Part shown: positions 23,537-30,908 of the stretch, one piece after another
Numbering within the stretch: the first letter of the stretch is position 1
How the letters are laid out: the number at the start of each line of letters is the position of its first letter
Assembly: GCA_036500225.1 (NCBI GenBank)
Contig: DASYCJ010000019.1
Span: forward strand, 1 to 31,466
Length of the DNA: 31,466 bases
DNA from: DASUBN01 sp036500225
Lineage (GTDB): Bacteria > Pseudomonadota > Gammaproteobacteria > Natronospirales > REEB76
Reading direction: 5' to 3'
The notes under the pieces: generated by a model
Told to the model about the DNA's origin: nothing
The model's database searches: none
What the model saw: the letters and a program-made list of their open reading frames with translations, nothing else
Program-made: the position numbers and the translations under genes

Positions 23537-24202
23537 ATGAACCTCAAGACCGTCCTCGCTTCATCCCTGAGCTTAGGTCTCGCTCTGTGCGCGTCGCTGC
23601 CCGCCGCGGCCATCGCGGACGACAGTGCCGTGGCCAAGCCGCCGCTCCTGGTCTCCGAATACCTGTCAGCGCCCACCTGGGTCTACTACAAGAATAGCGA
23701 CCAGTACCACAGCCTCGCCTACGCCAATAAAGAGAAGATCTATAACCGCTTCACGGCGATGCGCTTCACCAACACCTCGGCTCAGGCCATCAGCAGCGTG
23801 CAGTTCGAGCTTACGGCCTATGACAATAACAGGCCGATCGTGGACGCAGACGGCAAGCCCATGGTGAAGCACCTGGTGGCGAGCGGCACGCTCGCACCGG
23901 GGGCGGAGCGCGTGGCCAAGAACGACAACACCGTCTGGGCACTGCCTCCTGATAACCAGTTCACCTGCGCACGACTCACCGCGATCAAGGTGAGCTATGC
24001 GGATGGCAGCAGCCAGGACCTGACTGCGCCCGACGCGGTGCGCCAGGCGGTAGGTCCCCAGGTGAACGTGGATTGCGGCGGTTCGTACTATCCCTTCATG
24101 GCGGGGGTCTATCCACCCCATGAAGTCATCATCGGTACAGAGGACCAGGTGATCTGGCACCAGCCCTTCGTGGCACCGTCAGATACGGTCGAACTGAATT
24201 AA
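23537..24202 (+). CDS. Secreted protein of unknown family
   Basis: 221 residues with a signal peptide (SLSLGLALCASLPAAA, cleavage near AIA-DD). The mature protein has beta-strand-like segments: RFTAMRFTNTSAQAISSVQFELTAYD split near 68-95, then RPIVDADGKPMV, and two cysteines (FTCARLT, NVDCGGSYY). The pattern resembles a small immunoglobulin-like periplasmic domain but I do not recognise it. It has a good ribosome site, AAGGAG (23525-23530), before ATG 23537. A TATATT at 23481 could be a -10, with no clear -35. The gene ends just before the short repeat at 24240. Confidence 0.6.
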   Translation: MNLKTVLASSLSLGLALCASLPAAAIADDSAVAKPPLLVSEYLSAPTWVYYKNSDQYHSLAYANKEKIYNRFTAMRFTNTSAQAISSVQFELTAYDNNRPIVDADGKPMVKHLVASGTLAPGAERVAKNDNTVWALPPDNQFTCARLTAIKVSYADGSSQDLTAPDAVRQAVGPQVNVDCGGSYYPFMAGVYPPHEVIIGTEDQVIWHQPFVAPSDTVELN

Positions 24203-24239
24203 GAATCCGGGCTGAATTCCAACGGATTGGGAAATTAGA

Positions 24240-24279
24240 GATTTTGGCCTCTGGCTAGGCGTGCGAGGCGAGTTAGGAG
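24240..24279. repeat. Second, partial copy of the dispersed repeat seen at 18647
   Basis: This 40-base segment matches 18647-18685 at about 33 of 39 positions with a single indel. Shared parts include GATTTTGGCC, GGCTAG, GCGAGGC and AGGAG. It lies in the same orientation, between the secreted protein gene and the downstream end of the accC-linked membrane gene. It lacks the palindrome that follows in the first copy, so it looks like a truncated copy. Confidence 0.5.
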
Positions 24280-24280
24280 A

Positions 24281-24637
24281 TCAATTTACCTGCTTGCGCC
24301 GGACGGCGAAAGCCGCGACGGTGCCGCCCAGCAACGTGACCGCTGCCAGCGCCAGCAGCCATAGCGTCATGGACGGCGGGGCATAGAGGCTGAGCAGGAA
24401 CAGTGAGGCGGGTATGAGAGCGGCCACGCTGAGCAGCCGCCTTTCCGTGTCCAGCTTCTTATCGAAGATATCGTAGATGCACTTGATGGCCGGCAGCAAG
24501 ACCAGGATGAGTATGCCGGGTGAGGGCTTGACCGGATGTCCCAGGTCTATATGCAGCAGCCGTAACATCACCGCGGTGCAGAGCAATATCAGCACCAGCA
24601 ACAAGATCACATAGGCCTGGCCAGGCTTCCGCTGCAC
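24281..24637 (-). CDS. Small membrane protein translationally coupled to accC
   Basis: 118 residues with about four hydrophobic segments (YVILLLVLILLCTAVML, GILILVLLPAIK, a segment near SVAALIPASLFLLSLYA, and LWLLALAAVTLLGGTVAAFA) and a basic C-terminus. The family is not recognised; it could be a small integral membrane protein of unknown role. The GTG start at 24637 comes immediately after the accC stop (TAA-GTG), so translation is probably coupled. This is the last gene of the aroQ-accB-accC unit, before the 24240 repeat. Confidence 0.65.
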   Translation of the reverse strand: MQRKPGQAYVILLLVLILLCTAVMLRLLHIDLGHPVKPSPGILILVLLPAIKCIYDIFDKKLDTERRLLSVAALIPASLFLLSLYAPPSMTLWLLALAAVTLLGGTVAAFAVRRKQVN

Positions 24638-25978
24638 TTATAGTCCGAGCTTCTTTTCGAGGTAGTGGATGTTCGTTCCACCGGCGATGAAGGCCGAGTC
24701 CGCGAACAGGTCCCGATGTAACGGGATGTTGGTCACGATGCCTTCCACCGCGATCTCCTGCAACGCCACACGCATGCGCGCCAGGGCCGAGGCGCGGGTA
24801 TCGCCGTAGGCGATGAGCTTGCCGATCAGCGAATCGTAGTTCGGTGGGACGGTGTAGCCGCTGTAGGCGTGGGAATCCACGCGGATGCCCGGGCCGCCCG
24901 GCGGGTGCCAGCGGGTGATGAGCCCCGGCGAGGGCGTGAACTTGCGCGGGTCTTCCGCGTTGATGCGGCACTCGAAGGCATGGCCGCGGAACTCGATGTC
25001 CTTCTGCTTCAGGGTGAAGGGCATGCCGGCGGCGACCATCAGCTGCCACTTCACGATGTCGATGCCGGTGATCATCTCCGTCACCGGGTGCTCCACCTGC
25101 ACGCGGGTGTTCATCTCGATGAAGTAGAAGTTGCCGTCCTGGAACAGGAACTCGAAGGTCCCCGCGCCGCGGTACTTGATGTTCTTGCAGGCTTCCACCA
25201 CCCGGTCGCCCATGGTGCGGCGCTGCTTGTCGGTGATGCCGGGGGCCGGGGCCTCCTCGATCACTTTCTGGTGGCGGCGCTGCATGGAGCAGTCGCGCTC
25301 GCCGAGATGCACCGCATTGCCCTGGCCATCCGCCATCACCTGGAACTCGATGTGGCGCGGGTGCTCCAGGAACTTCTCCATATAGACCATGTCGTTGCCG
25401 AAGGCGGACTTGGCCTCGGCCTTGGTCATGCCGACAGCGGCCACTAGGGCCGCCTCGCTGTGCACCACGCGCATGCCGCGTCCGCCGCCGCCGCCGGCCG
25501 CCTTGATGATCACGGGGTAACCCACCTCACGACCCATGCGCAGCATCTCTTTCGGGTCATCCGGGAGTGCCCCGTCGGAGCCTGGTACCGTCGGCACGCC
25601 GGCCTTCTTCATGGCGTTCTTGGCGGAGACTTTGTCGCCCATGAGGCGGATAGTCTCGGCGCGGGGGCCGATGAAGATGAAGCCGCTCTGCTCCACGCGT
25701 TCCGCGAAATCGGCGTTCTCCGCCAGGAATCCGTAACCAGGGTGGATGGCCACCGCGTCCGTCACCTCCGCGGCGCTGATGATGGCCGGCATGTTGAGGT
25801 AGCTCTCGGCGGAGGGCGGCGGGCCGATGCAGACGGACTCATCCGCCAGCAACACGTGCTTCAGGTCCTTGTCCACGGTGGAGTGGACCGCCACGGTGCG
25901 GATGCCCAGTTCCTTGCAGGCACGCAGGATGCGCAGCGCGATCTCGCCGCGGTTGGCTATGACGACTTTTTCTAACAT
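24638..25978 (-). CDS. accC: Acetyl-CoA carboxylase biotin carboxylase subunit
   Basis: AccC carboxylates biotin on AccB using ATP and bicarbonate, the first step of fatty acid synthesis. The 446-residue protein (E. coli 449) shows MLEKVVIANRGEIALRI, the ATP-grasp glycine-rich KAAGGGGGRGM near 160-170, EFQVMADGQGNAVHLGERDCS, and the catalytic EMNTRVQVEHPVTE. The start ATG 25978 is 9 bases after accB. Neighbours accB and aroQ are as expected for gammaproteobacteria. All active-site motifs appear intact. Confidence 0.97.
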   Translation of the reverse strand: MLEKVVIANRGEIALRILRACKELGIRTVAVHSTVDKDLKHVLLADESVCIGPPPSAESYLNMPAIISAAEVTDAVAIHPGYGFLAENADFAERVEQSGFIFIGPRAETIRLMGDKVSAKNAMKKAGVPTVPGSDGALPDDPKEMLRMGREVGYPVIIKAAGGGGGRGMRVVHSEAALVAAVGMTKAEAKSAFGNDMVYMEKFLEHPRHIEFQVMADGQGNAVHLGERDCSMQRRHQKVIEEAPAPGITDKQRRTMGDRVVEACKNIKYRGAGTFEFLFQDGNFYFIEMNTRVQVEHPVTEMITGIDIVKWQLMVAAGMPFTLKQKDIEFRGHAFECRINAEDPRKFTPSPGLITRWHPPGGPGIRVDSHAYSGYTVPPNYDSLIGKLIAYGDTRASALARMRVALQEIAVEGIVTNIPLHRDLFADSAFIAGGTNIHYLEKKLGL

Positions 25979-25987
25979 GGGTTTGCC

Positions 25988-26446
25988 TTACTCAATTATG
26001 AATAAGGGCTGGCCGAATTCCACCGGATCGCCATTGTTAGCCAGTATCGCTTTGACCACGCCGGCCTTGTCGGACTCGATCTGGTTCATCATCTTCATAG
26101 CCTCGATGATGCACAGCACCTCGCCTTCCTTCACGGACTGGCCCACATCCGCGAAGGACTTGGCGCCCGGCGAAGCGGCGCGATAGAACGTGCCTACCAT
26201 GGGGGACTTCACCGCGTGACCCGCGGGCAGGGCCGGAGCCGCAGGCGCGGCCGGGGCGACAGCACCGGCGGCAGGCGCGGCAGCGGCGGGAGCAGCCATC
26301 ATGGGCGCCGCCTGCATCACCATCTGTTGCGGCGGGCCATTGTAGCGGCTGATGCGCACCGACTCTTCGCCTTCGGTGATCTCGATCTCGGCGATGCCGG
26401 ATTCTTCCAGCAGTTCGATGAGCTTCTTGACCTTGCGGATATCCAT
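25988..26446 (-). CDS. accB: Biotin carboxyl carrier protein (AccB)
   Basis: AccB carries biotin between the carboxylase and transcarboxylase parts of acetyl-CoA carboxylase. The 152-residue protein has an N-terminal helical domain (MDIRKVKKLIELLEESG), an Ala/Pro-rich linker at about 45-78, and a C-terminal biotinyl domain with the modified Lys118 in EAMKMM. Length and layout match E. coli AccB (156). It starts 38 bp after aroQ and 9 bp before accC. The E. coli operon is autoregulated by AccB; whether that holds here cannot be read from the sequence. Confidence 0.97.
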   Translation of the reverse strand: MDIRKVKKLIELLEESGIAEIEITEGEESVRISRYNGPPQQMVMQAAPMMAAPAAAAPAAGAVAPAAPAAPALPAGHAVKSPMVGTFYRAASPGAKSFADVGQSVKEGEVLCIIEAMKMMNQIESDKAGVVKAILANNGDPVEFGQPLFIIE

Positions 26447-26484
26447 GGATGTACCCCGTCCTTACCGAGAGGATTGCTACCGAT

Positions 26485-26952
26485 TTAATTTTTGCCTTGC
26501 GGATTCGCCGGCATCTGCTGCAGGCGGCGCATCGCTGCCGTGAGCGCCAGCTCATAGCCGACCGCGCCGCAGCCACTGATGCAGCCGACAGCGATGTCCG
26601 TGAAATAGGAATGGCGGCGGAAGTGCTCGCGCCGGAAGGGATTGCTGATATGCACTTCCAGGAAGGGCAGCGCCACCGAGAGCAGGGCATCGCGCAGCGC
26701 GATGCTGGTGTGGGTATAGCCGCCCGGGTTGAAGATCATGATGGCGGTGCCGTCGGCGGCGGCGGTCTGGATGCGGTCGATCAGCTCGCCTTCATGGTTG
26801 CTCTGGTAGGCATCCAGCTCGTGGCCGGCGCCCTGCGCCAGGCCCTTCAAGTGCTTCTCGATGGCCGCCAGGGTATCGGGCCCGTAGAGGTGCGGTTCCC
26901 GCTTGCCCAGGAGGTTCAGGTTCGGGCCATTGAGTAGCAGGATCTGAGCCAC
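26485..26952 (-). CDS. aroQ: Type II 3-dehydroquinate dehydratase
   Basis: AroQ dehydrates 3-dehydroquinate to 3-dehydroshikimate in the shikimate pathway. From the GTG start the protein is 155 residues: it begins with ILLLNGPNLNLLGKREPHLYG (split over residues 4-24), which holds the conserved Asn, Tyr and Arg of the active site, then YQSNHEGELIDRI, NPGGYTHTSIAL and EVHISNPFRREHFRR. The GTG at 26952 has GAGG five bases ahead and gives the standard family start; an in-frame ATG at 26979 adds nine unsupported residues. It leads the aroQ-accB-accC unit behind a 326-bp non-coding spacer. Confidence 0.95.
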   Translation of the reverse strand: MAQILLLNGPNLNLLGKREPHLYGPDTLAAIEKHLKGLAQGAGHELDAYQSNHEGELIDRIQTAAADGTAIMIFNPGGYTHTSIALRDALLSVALPFLEVHISNPFRREHFRRHSYFTDIAVGCISGCGAVGYELALTAAMRRLQQMPANPQGKN

Positions 26953-27278
26953 ACACACCTCATTTGCAGAAGATGGCATCAGGACCCGCCGCCCCTATTT
27001 GTAGAGGTGACGGAGCCGGTGGACCTGTCCCGTTGGGTCAGGCCCTTTGCAACACAATCTCGGAGGTTATCCGACGATGCCCCATAGTACCTGTGCGTTT
27101 GCCAGATTTTCTACCGGGTCTAGTCTCAGCCAGCCTTAAGGGCCAGCCCCCTGGTACTGGGGGTCGGATAATTGTGGTTCAGGAAAGGGGATTTGTCTAC
27201 CCGCTAGGCCTTCAGCCAGCCATTCCTTGCTTTTTCGACGAAGATGACTGTCAGTTGCCTGGGGATGTATCCGCCAGA
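26953..27278. other. 326-bp non-coding spacer between tlpA-like gene and aroQ
   Basis: No credible reading frame was found here in either direction. A long-range inverted repeat (27067-27171, listed separately) dominates it. The minus strand of this spacer is the 5' leader and promoter region of aroQ-accB-accC. I could not find a confident sigma70 -35/-10 pair. Confidence 0.6.
27067..27171. repeat. Imperfect long inverted repeat in the aroQ leader
   Basis: The left arm at 27067-27091 (TTATCCGAC, then CCCC, then AGTACC) is complementary to the right arm at 27153-27171 (GGTACT, GGGG, GTCGGATAA). The left arm has short insertions (GATG and AT). The intervening 61 bases contain the palindrome CCTTAAGG. 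The fold could form in RNA transcribed from either strand, most plausibly the aroQ leader. Confidence 0.65.
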
Positions 27279-27926
27279 CTATTTAGCCGTGGTTCCCGGC
27301 GTAGGCTCCGTGGCCGCTGGCGAGGCCGAGACCGGCAGGCCCGCCAGGGCCGCCCGCACCATGGCATCCGCGTCCTTCGGGTCGAGCTCCCCGGCAGTGA
27401 GCTTGATCACGTGGCCGTTGCGATCCAGGAGCAGGCTGAAGGGCAGGCCGATCAGGTTGCCGCCGAAGCCCGCCACCATCCGGTCCACCTTCTCATCGCC
27501 CATCAGCATCGGATAGTTCACCACCATCTTGCTGAGGTAGTCCTTCACGTCCTTGGTGGAAGTCTCGTCAGTGGCGATGCCCACCACCTGCAGGCCGCTG
27601 GCCGAGTATTGGGCCTGGAGCCGCACCAGGAGTGGGATCTCTTCACGGCAGGGGGCGCACCAGGTGGCCCAGAAGTTCACCAGCACCACCTTGCCGTGCC
27701 AGTCGTTCAGCGTATGGCTCGAGCTGTCGGAGAGGCCGTCGAACTTGGCGTTCAAGGCCTCCTGGGGCGACATGGGCACGGGCGCCGTCACCGCCTGAGC
27801 CACCGGCGTGCCATTGGCGGGCGTGGGGCCGGTGGTGGGCGCGAGCCATTGGTACACACCGAAGCCGGCGGCACCCGCCGCGACCAGCAGAAGCAGGATG
27901 ATGGGAAGACTGCGAGGCGCTTGCAT
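27279..27926 (-). CDS. TlpA/ResA-like membrane-anchored thiol-disulfide protein
   Basis: 215 residues. An N-terminal membrane anchor (about 7-27, LPIILLLLVAAGAAGFGVY) and a proline/alanine linker (30-52) precede a thioredoxin-fold domain with FWATWCAPC (Cys90 and Cys93) and the cis-Pro region IGLPFSLLLD. This layout is of periplasmic TlpA/ResA reductases that help reduce apocytochrome or other exported thiols. It lies downstream of dsbD, which supplies electrons to periplasmic thioredoxin-like proteins, so a partnership is plausible. The C-terminus is an Ala/Pro/Thr tail. Confidence 0.88.
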   Translation of the reverse strand: MQAPRSLPIILLLLVAAGAAGFGVYQWLAPTTGPTPANGTPVAQAVTAPVPMSPQEALNAKFDGLSDSSSHTLNDWHGKVVLVNFWATWCAPCREEIPLLVRLQAQYSASGLQVVGIATDETSTKDVKDYLSKMVVNYPMLMGDEKVDRMVAGFGGNLIGLPFSLLLDRNGHVIKLTAGELDPKDADAMVRAALAGLPVSASPAATEPTPGTTAK

Positions 27927-27960
27927 CAGTCAATTCTCCAACCAAAGCCGAATGGAAACC

Positions 27961-28084
27961 ACCCTCATCCCAACCTTCTCCCGGAGGGAGAAGGGGAAAG
28001 AGCTAGAAGCATTTTAGACCCCTCTCCCTTTGGGAGAGAGCGAACGGCTAACGCCGTTCGCGGGCGTACACGGATTGTACGCCC
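27961..28084. repeat. Cluster of four consecutive hairpins, REP-like intergenic element
   Basis: Four near-perfect stem-loops lie between dsbD and the tlpA-like gene. They are CCTTCTCCC/GGGAGAAGG (27974-27994), CTCTCCC/GGGAGAG (28022-28038), CGAACGGC/GCCGTTCG (28041-28060) and GGGCGTACA/TGTACGCCC (28062-28084). The CCCTCATCCCAACC-type flank resembles intergenic repeats common in many GC-rich proteobacteria, from memory only. The dsbD transcript would run through them. Confidence 0.65.
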
Positions 28085-28136
28085 TGGACTTTCGGACGGA
28101 GCAGGACGCGAAGTCTGAAAGGCGAGGGTTCCTTTC

Positions 28137-30419
28137 TCAGTGTGTCCCGAACGCTGCTTGCACGCGTTTCAGGAAATCATCCGCGTTCAAGTATCCCACG
28201 ACCCGATCCGCGACGACTTCCTTGCCGTCACTGCCGAAGAAGATTACGCCCGGAGGCCCGTAGAGGCCGAAGCGCGCATAGAGCGCCTTGTCGTCGTCGT
28301 CGTTCGCCGTCACGTCCGCCTGCAAGAGCACCGCGCCATTGAGCGCCGCCTGCACCTTCGGGTCCGTGTAGGTATCGTGCTCCAGCTCCTTGCAGGCCAC
28401 GCACCAGTCCGCCGCGAAATCCAGCATCACCGGCTTGCCGCCCGCCGCGGCGATGGCCGCGTCCAGATCGGCGGAAGTCTTGATCCTCTTGAACGGCAAG
28501 GCAGCCGTCTCAGATACAGCCGCGCCCGGCGTCGCAGTCGTAGATAGCCGCGCCAAAGGCTTGAAGGGATCATCCCCGCCCAAGGCCGCGCCCACCAGCA
28601 GGATCAACCCATATAAGAGCGCCAGGAGTCCTAAGCCCTTCCAGAGCCGGGACCAACCGGTGCTCTTCGCCGTCATGGGCTCGAAGGCCCCGAGATACAC
28701 GCCGCAGACGATGGCAAGCGCTGCCCAGAGCGCCAGCGCCACCGGCCCCGGGATCACCCGGGCGATGAACCAGATGGCTACGCCCAAGAGGATCACGCCG
28801 AACACGTATTTCACCGCGTTCATCCAGGCACCGGCCTTCGGTACCAGCTTCCCGGCAGATGTGCCGATGATGAGTAACGGTATGCCCATGCCGAGGCCAA
28901 GGGCGAAGAGGGCGATGCCGCCGCGCATCGCCGAGCCCGTCTCGCCAATCACCACCAGCGCCGCCACCAAGGGCGCCGTAATGCAGGGGCCGCAGATCAG
29001 AGCCGAGAGCACACCCATCACCGCCACGCCCACGAAGGCGCCGGATTTCTGGGCATTGCTCTGCTCGGTCAACTTGGACTGGATGGCGCTCGGCATCTGC
29101 AACTCGTAGAGGCCGAACATCGAGAGAGCTAAACCTACGAAGATCAATGCGAAGATCGTCAGGACCCAGGGGTTCTGCAGCGCCACCTGGATGTTCGCAC
29201 CCAGGAGCCCCACCACCACGCCCGCCACCGCATAGCTGATGGCCATGGCCAGCACGTACACCAGCGAGAGCGTGAAGGCGCGGCCGGTGGTGATCTTCTT
29301 GCCCTGGCCCACGATGATCCCCGAGATGATCGGGATCATGGGCAGCACGCAGGGCGTGAACGCGAGCAAGAGGCCGAAGCCGATGAAGGCCAGGAACACC
29401 CAGGCGAGGTTCCCGTCTTTCACCAGCGCCGCGAGCCGATCCTGTTCCGCCACTGGCGGCGCGCTCGTGGTGGGCGCCGCAGCGGCAGCAGCCGGCGCAC
29501 CGGCTGCAGCTAAGTCGATGTCCTGACTCTTGGTCTGGGGCGGATAGCAGAGGCCCGCTTCCGCGCAGCCCTGGTACACCACCGTGAGTTTGAATTTGCT
29601 GGCGCCGTTGGTCACGGTCACCGGGATCAGCACGTCGATGTCCTGCTTATAGATCTCGCTGGTGCCGAGGTACTGGTCGTTCTTGATCTGCCCTTCCGGG
29701 AAGTCCGGCGTGCCGAGCTGCACGTCCGCGTTGTCGCTCTTGATGTCGAACTTCTGGCGATACAGGTAATAGCCCGGCGAGATGCCCCAATGCAGGGCCA
29801 GGGTCTTGGAATCCTTCGCCTGAGCGCTGAAGCGGAACACCTGATCCGGCGGCGGGAAGCTGTTGCCGCCACCGGTGGCGCCTGCCACCAGCGCTGCCAA
29901 GTCAGGCGGGTTCACCTTCGTACCAGCCGCTGGCGCTGGCGCGGCAGCAGGGGCCGCTCCCGGCATCGTGCCTCCCGCGGCATTAGTATTTCCCTGTACG
30001 TCACCAGGGCCAGCTGCTTCCAGCATCAGGCTCACATGCTTGCGCTGGGGCGGATAGCAGAAGCCCACCTCCGCGCAGCCCTGGTACACCAGCTCCAGAT
30101 CGAGCTTCCCAACGCCCGTGTAGGGCACCGTCACCGTGACGGACTTGTGATAGATAGTCTGCTTGCCGAAGAACTGGTCTTTCTTCACCTCACCGTCCGG
30201 GAAGGAGGGCGTTCCCAGTCGGATGCCAGTGATGTGGCTGATGAACTGGAACTTGTCCTTATATAGGTAGTACCCCGGCAGGATGTCCCAATGGACGCTG
30301 ATGGTTCCCGGTGTCGCGCTGGCGTTTAACTTATAGACCGTGTCTGGCGGGAGAGGGTCCGCGGCATAGGCCAAGACAGGGGAGAGCGCCAATAAGGCCA
30401 GCAACAACAGCTTCTTCAT
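28137..30419 (-). CDS. dsbD: Thiol:disulfide interchange protein DsbD with two N-terminal alpha domains
   Basis: DsbD passes electrons from cytoplasmic thioredoxin through the inner membrane to periplasmic reductases. This version is 760 residues (E. coli 565). After a signal peptide come two tandem DsbD-alpha domains, about 22-135 and 190-305, each with the Cys pair six apart in YQGCAE-x-GFC/LCYPP (Cys115/121 and Cys285/291). The eight-helix membrane part (about 338-610) has FTPCVLPMIP (Cys357) and ICGPC (Cys476, Cys479). The C-terminal thioredoxin-like gamma domain has DWCVACK (Cys673, Cys676). Ala/Pro linkers join the alpha domains. The extra alpha domain is the unusual part. It lies 23 bp after cutA. 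Confidence 0.95.
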   Translation of the reverse strand: MKKLLLLALLALSPVLAYAADPLPPDTVYKLNASATPGTISVHWDILPGYYLYKDKFQFISHITGIRLGTPSFPDGEVKKDQFFGKQTIYHKSVTVTVPYTGVGKLDLELVYQGCAEVGFCYPPQRKHVSLMLEAAGPGDVQGNTNAAGGTMPGAAPAAAPAPAAGTKVNPPDLAALVAGATGGGNSFPPPDQVFRFSAQAKDSKTLALHWGISPGYYLYRQKFDIKSDNADVQLGTPDFPEGQIKNDQYLGTSEIYKQDIDVLIPVTVTNGASKFKLTVVYQGCAEAGLCYPPQTKSQDIDLAAAGAPAAAAAAPTTSAPPVAEQDRLAALVKDGNLAWVFLAFIGFGLLLAFTPCVLPMIPIISGIIVGQGKKITTGRAFTLSLVYVLAMAISYAVAGVVVGLLGANIQVALQNPWVLTIFALIFVGLALSMFGLYELQMPSAIQSKLTEQSNAQKSGAFVGVAVMGVLSALICGPCITAPLVAALVVIGETGSAMRGGIALFALGLGMGIPLLIIGTSAGKLVPKAGAWMNAVKYVFGVILLGVAIWFIARVIPGPVALALWAALAIVCGVYLGAFEPMTAKSTGWSRLWKGLGLLALLYGLILLVGAALGGDDPFKPLARLSTTATPGAAVSETAALPFKRIKTSADLDAAIAAAGGKPVMLDFAADWCVACKELEHDTYTDPKVQAALNGAVLLQADVTANDDDDKALYARFGLYGPPGVIFFGSDGKEVVADRVVGYLNADDFLKRVQAAFGTH

Positions 30420-30442
30420 TTATAAGGTCACTCTTGTTCCGG

Positions 30443-30763
30443 TCATCGCGAATTTTCGATGAGCCAACTCATATATTTCGGGTCGCCCTCAGCCATATGC
30501 AGGGCGATGATCTCAGGTGTGTCGTACGGGTGCAGCAGCGTGATCGCCGCCCGGGTCGCCTCGAAGCGTCCGGCACCGGTCTTGATGAAGAGCAGGAGTT
30601 CGTCCGCCCGCTTCACCTCGCCTTCCCATCTGAAGGTAGAGACCACGCCGGGCACCAAATTCACACAGGCTGCGAGCCTTTCTTTCACTAAGGCCTCCGC
30701 GATCTTCTCGCCCGTGCCCTTGTCCGGGACCATGCAAAGCATAACTAGATGATTTTCCGACAC
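30443..30763 (-). CDS. cutA: Divalent-cation tolerance protein CutA
   Basis: CutA is a small trimeric protein linked to divalent-metal tolerance in E. coli; its exact activity is unsettled. The 106-residue protein has MVPDKGTGEKIAEALVKERLAACVNLVPG split over 11-39, the WEGEVKRADELLLFIKT strand near 46-62 and the C-terminal HPYDTPEIIAL. Length is standard. It starts with GTG 30763 behind AGGAA and is divergent from groES. It is followed 23 bp later by dsbD, a pairing common in gammaproteobacteria. Confidence 0.95.
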   Translation of the reverse strand: MSENHLVMLCMVPDKGTGEKIAEALVKERLAACVNLVPGVVSTFRWEGEVKRADELLLFIKTGAGRFEATRAAITLLHPYDTPEIIALHMAEGDPKYMSWLIENSR

Positions 30764-30805
30764 TTTTTCCTACCTTTCCACATTCCATGTGGATACGAAA
30801 AGCCC

Positions 30806-30833
30806 TTGACTCTAGAGATTTAGACACTATTAT
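30806..30833 (+). promoter_or_regulatory. Sigma70-type promoter for groES-groEL
   Basis: TTGACT (30806-30811) and TATTAT (30828-30833) are separated by 16 bases. The -10 runs directly into the CIRCE element, so HrcA bound there would block RNA polymerase. No good sigma32 -10 (CCCCAT-like) is visible nearby. The spacing and strength of both boxes make this a likely vegetative promoter. Confidence 0.75.
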
Positions 30834-30859
30834 TAGCACTCCTTTTAGGCGAGTGCTAA
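30833..30859. promoter_or_regulatory. CIRCE operator (HrcA binding site)
   Basis: A perfect CIRCE inverted repeat, TTAGCACTC, nine bases, then GAGTGCTAA, lies 49 bases before groES. CIRCE is bound by the heat-shock repressor HrcA. The element overlaps the end of the -10 box, so binding should repress initiation and heat stress relieve it. hrcA itself is not in the window. Confidence 0.97.
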
Positions 30860-30908
30860 TGCGGCTCGTCCGACCATTATGACCCTTATAACCCGTGGAG
30901 TTCTGCCC

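Noticed and set aside
26953..27278. The spacer as a known RNA (6S, SRP, RNase P or tmRNA)
   Set aside because: The conserved signature segments of those RNAs are not present; the inverted repeat alone does not identify a family.
26964..28118. A 384-codon open frame on the plus strand over the tlpA-like gene, the inverted repeat and the hairpin cluster
   Set aside because: It is antisense to a clear thioredoxin-fold gene, runs through non-coding repeats and has no family-like motifs; high GC keeps opposite-strand frames open.
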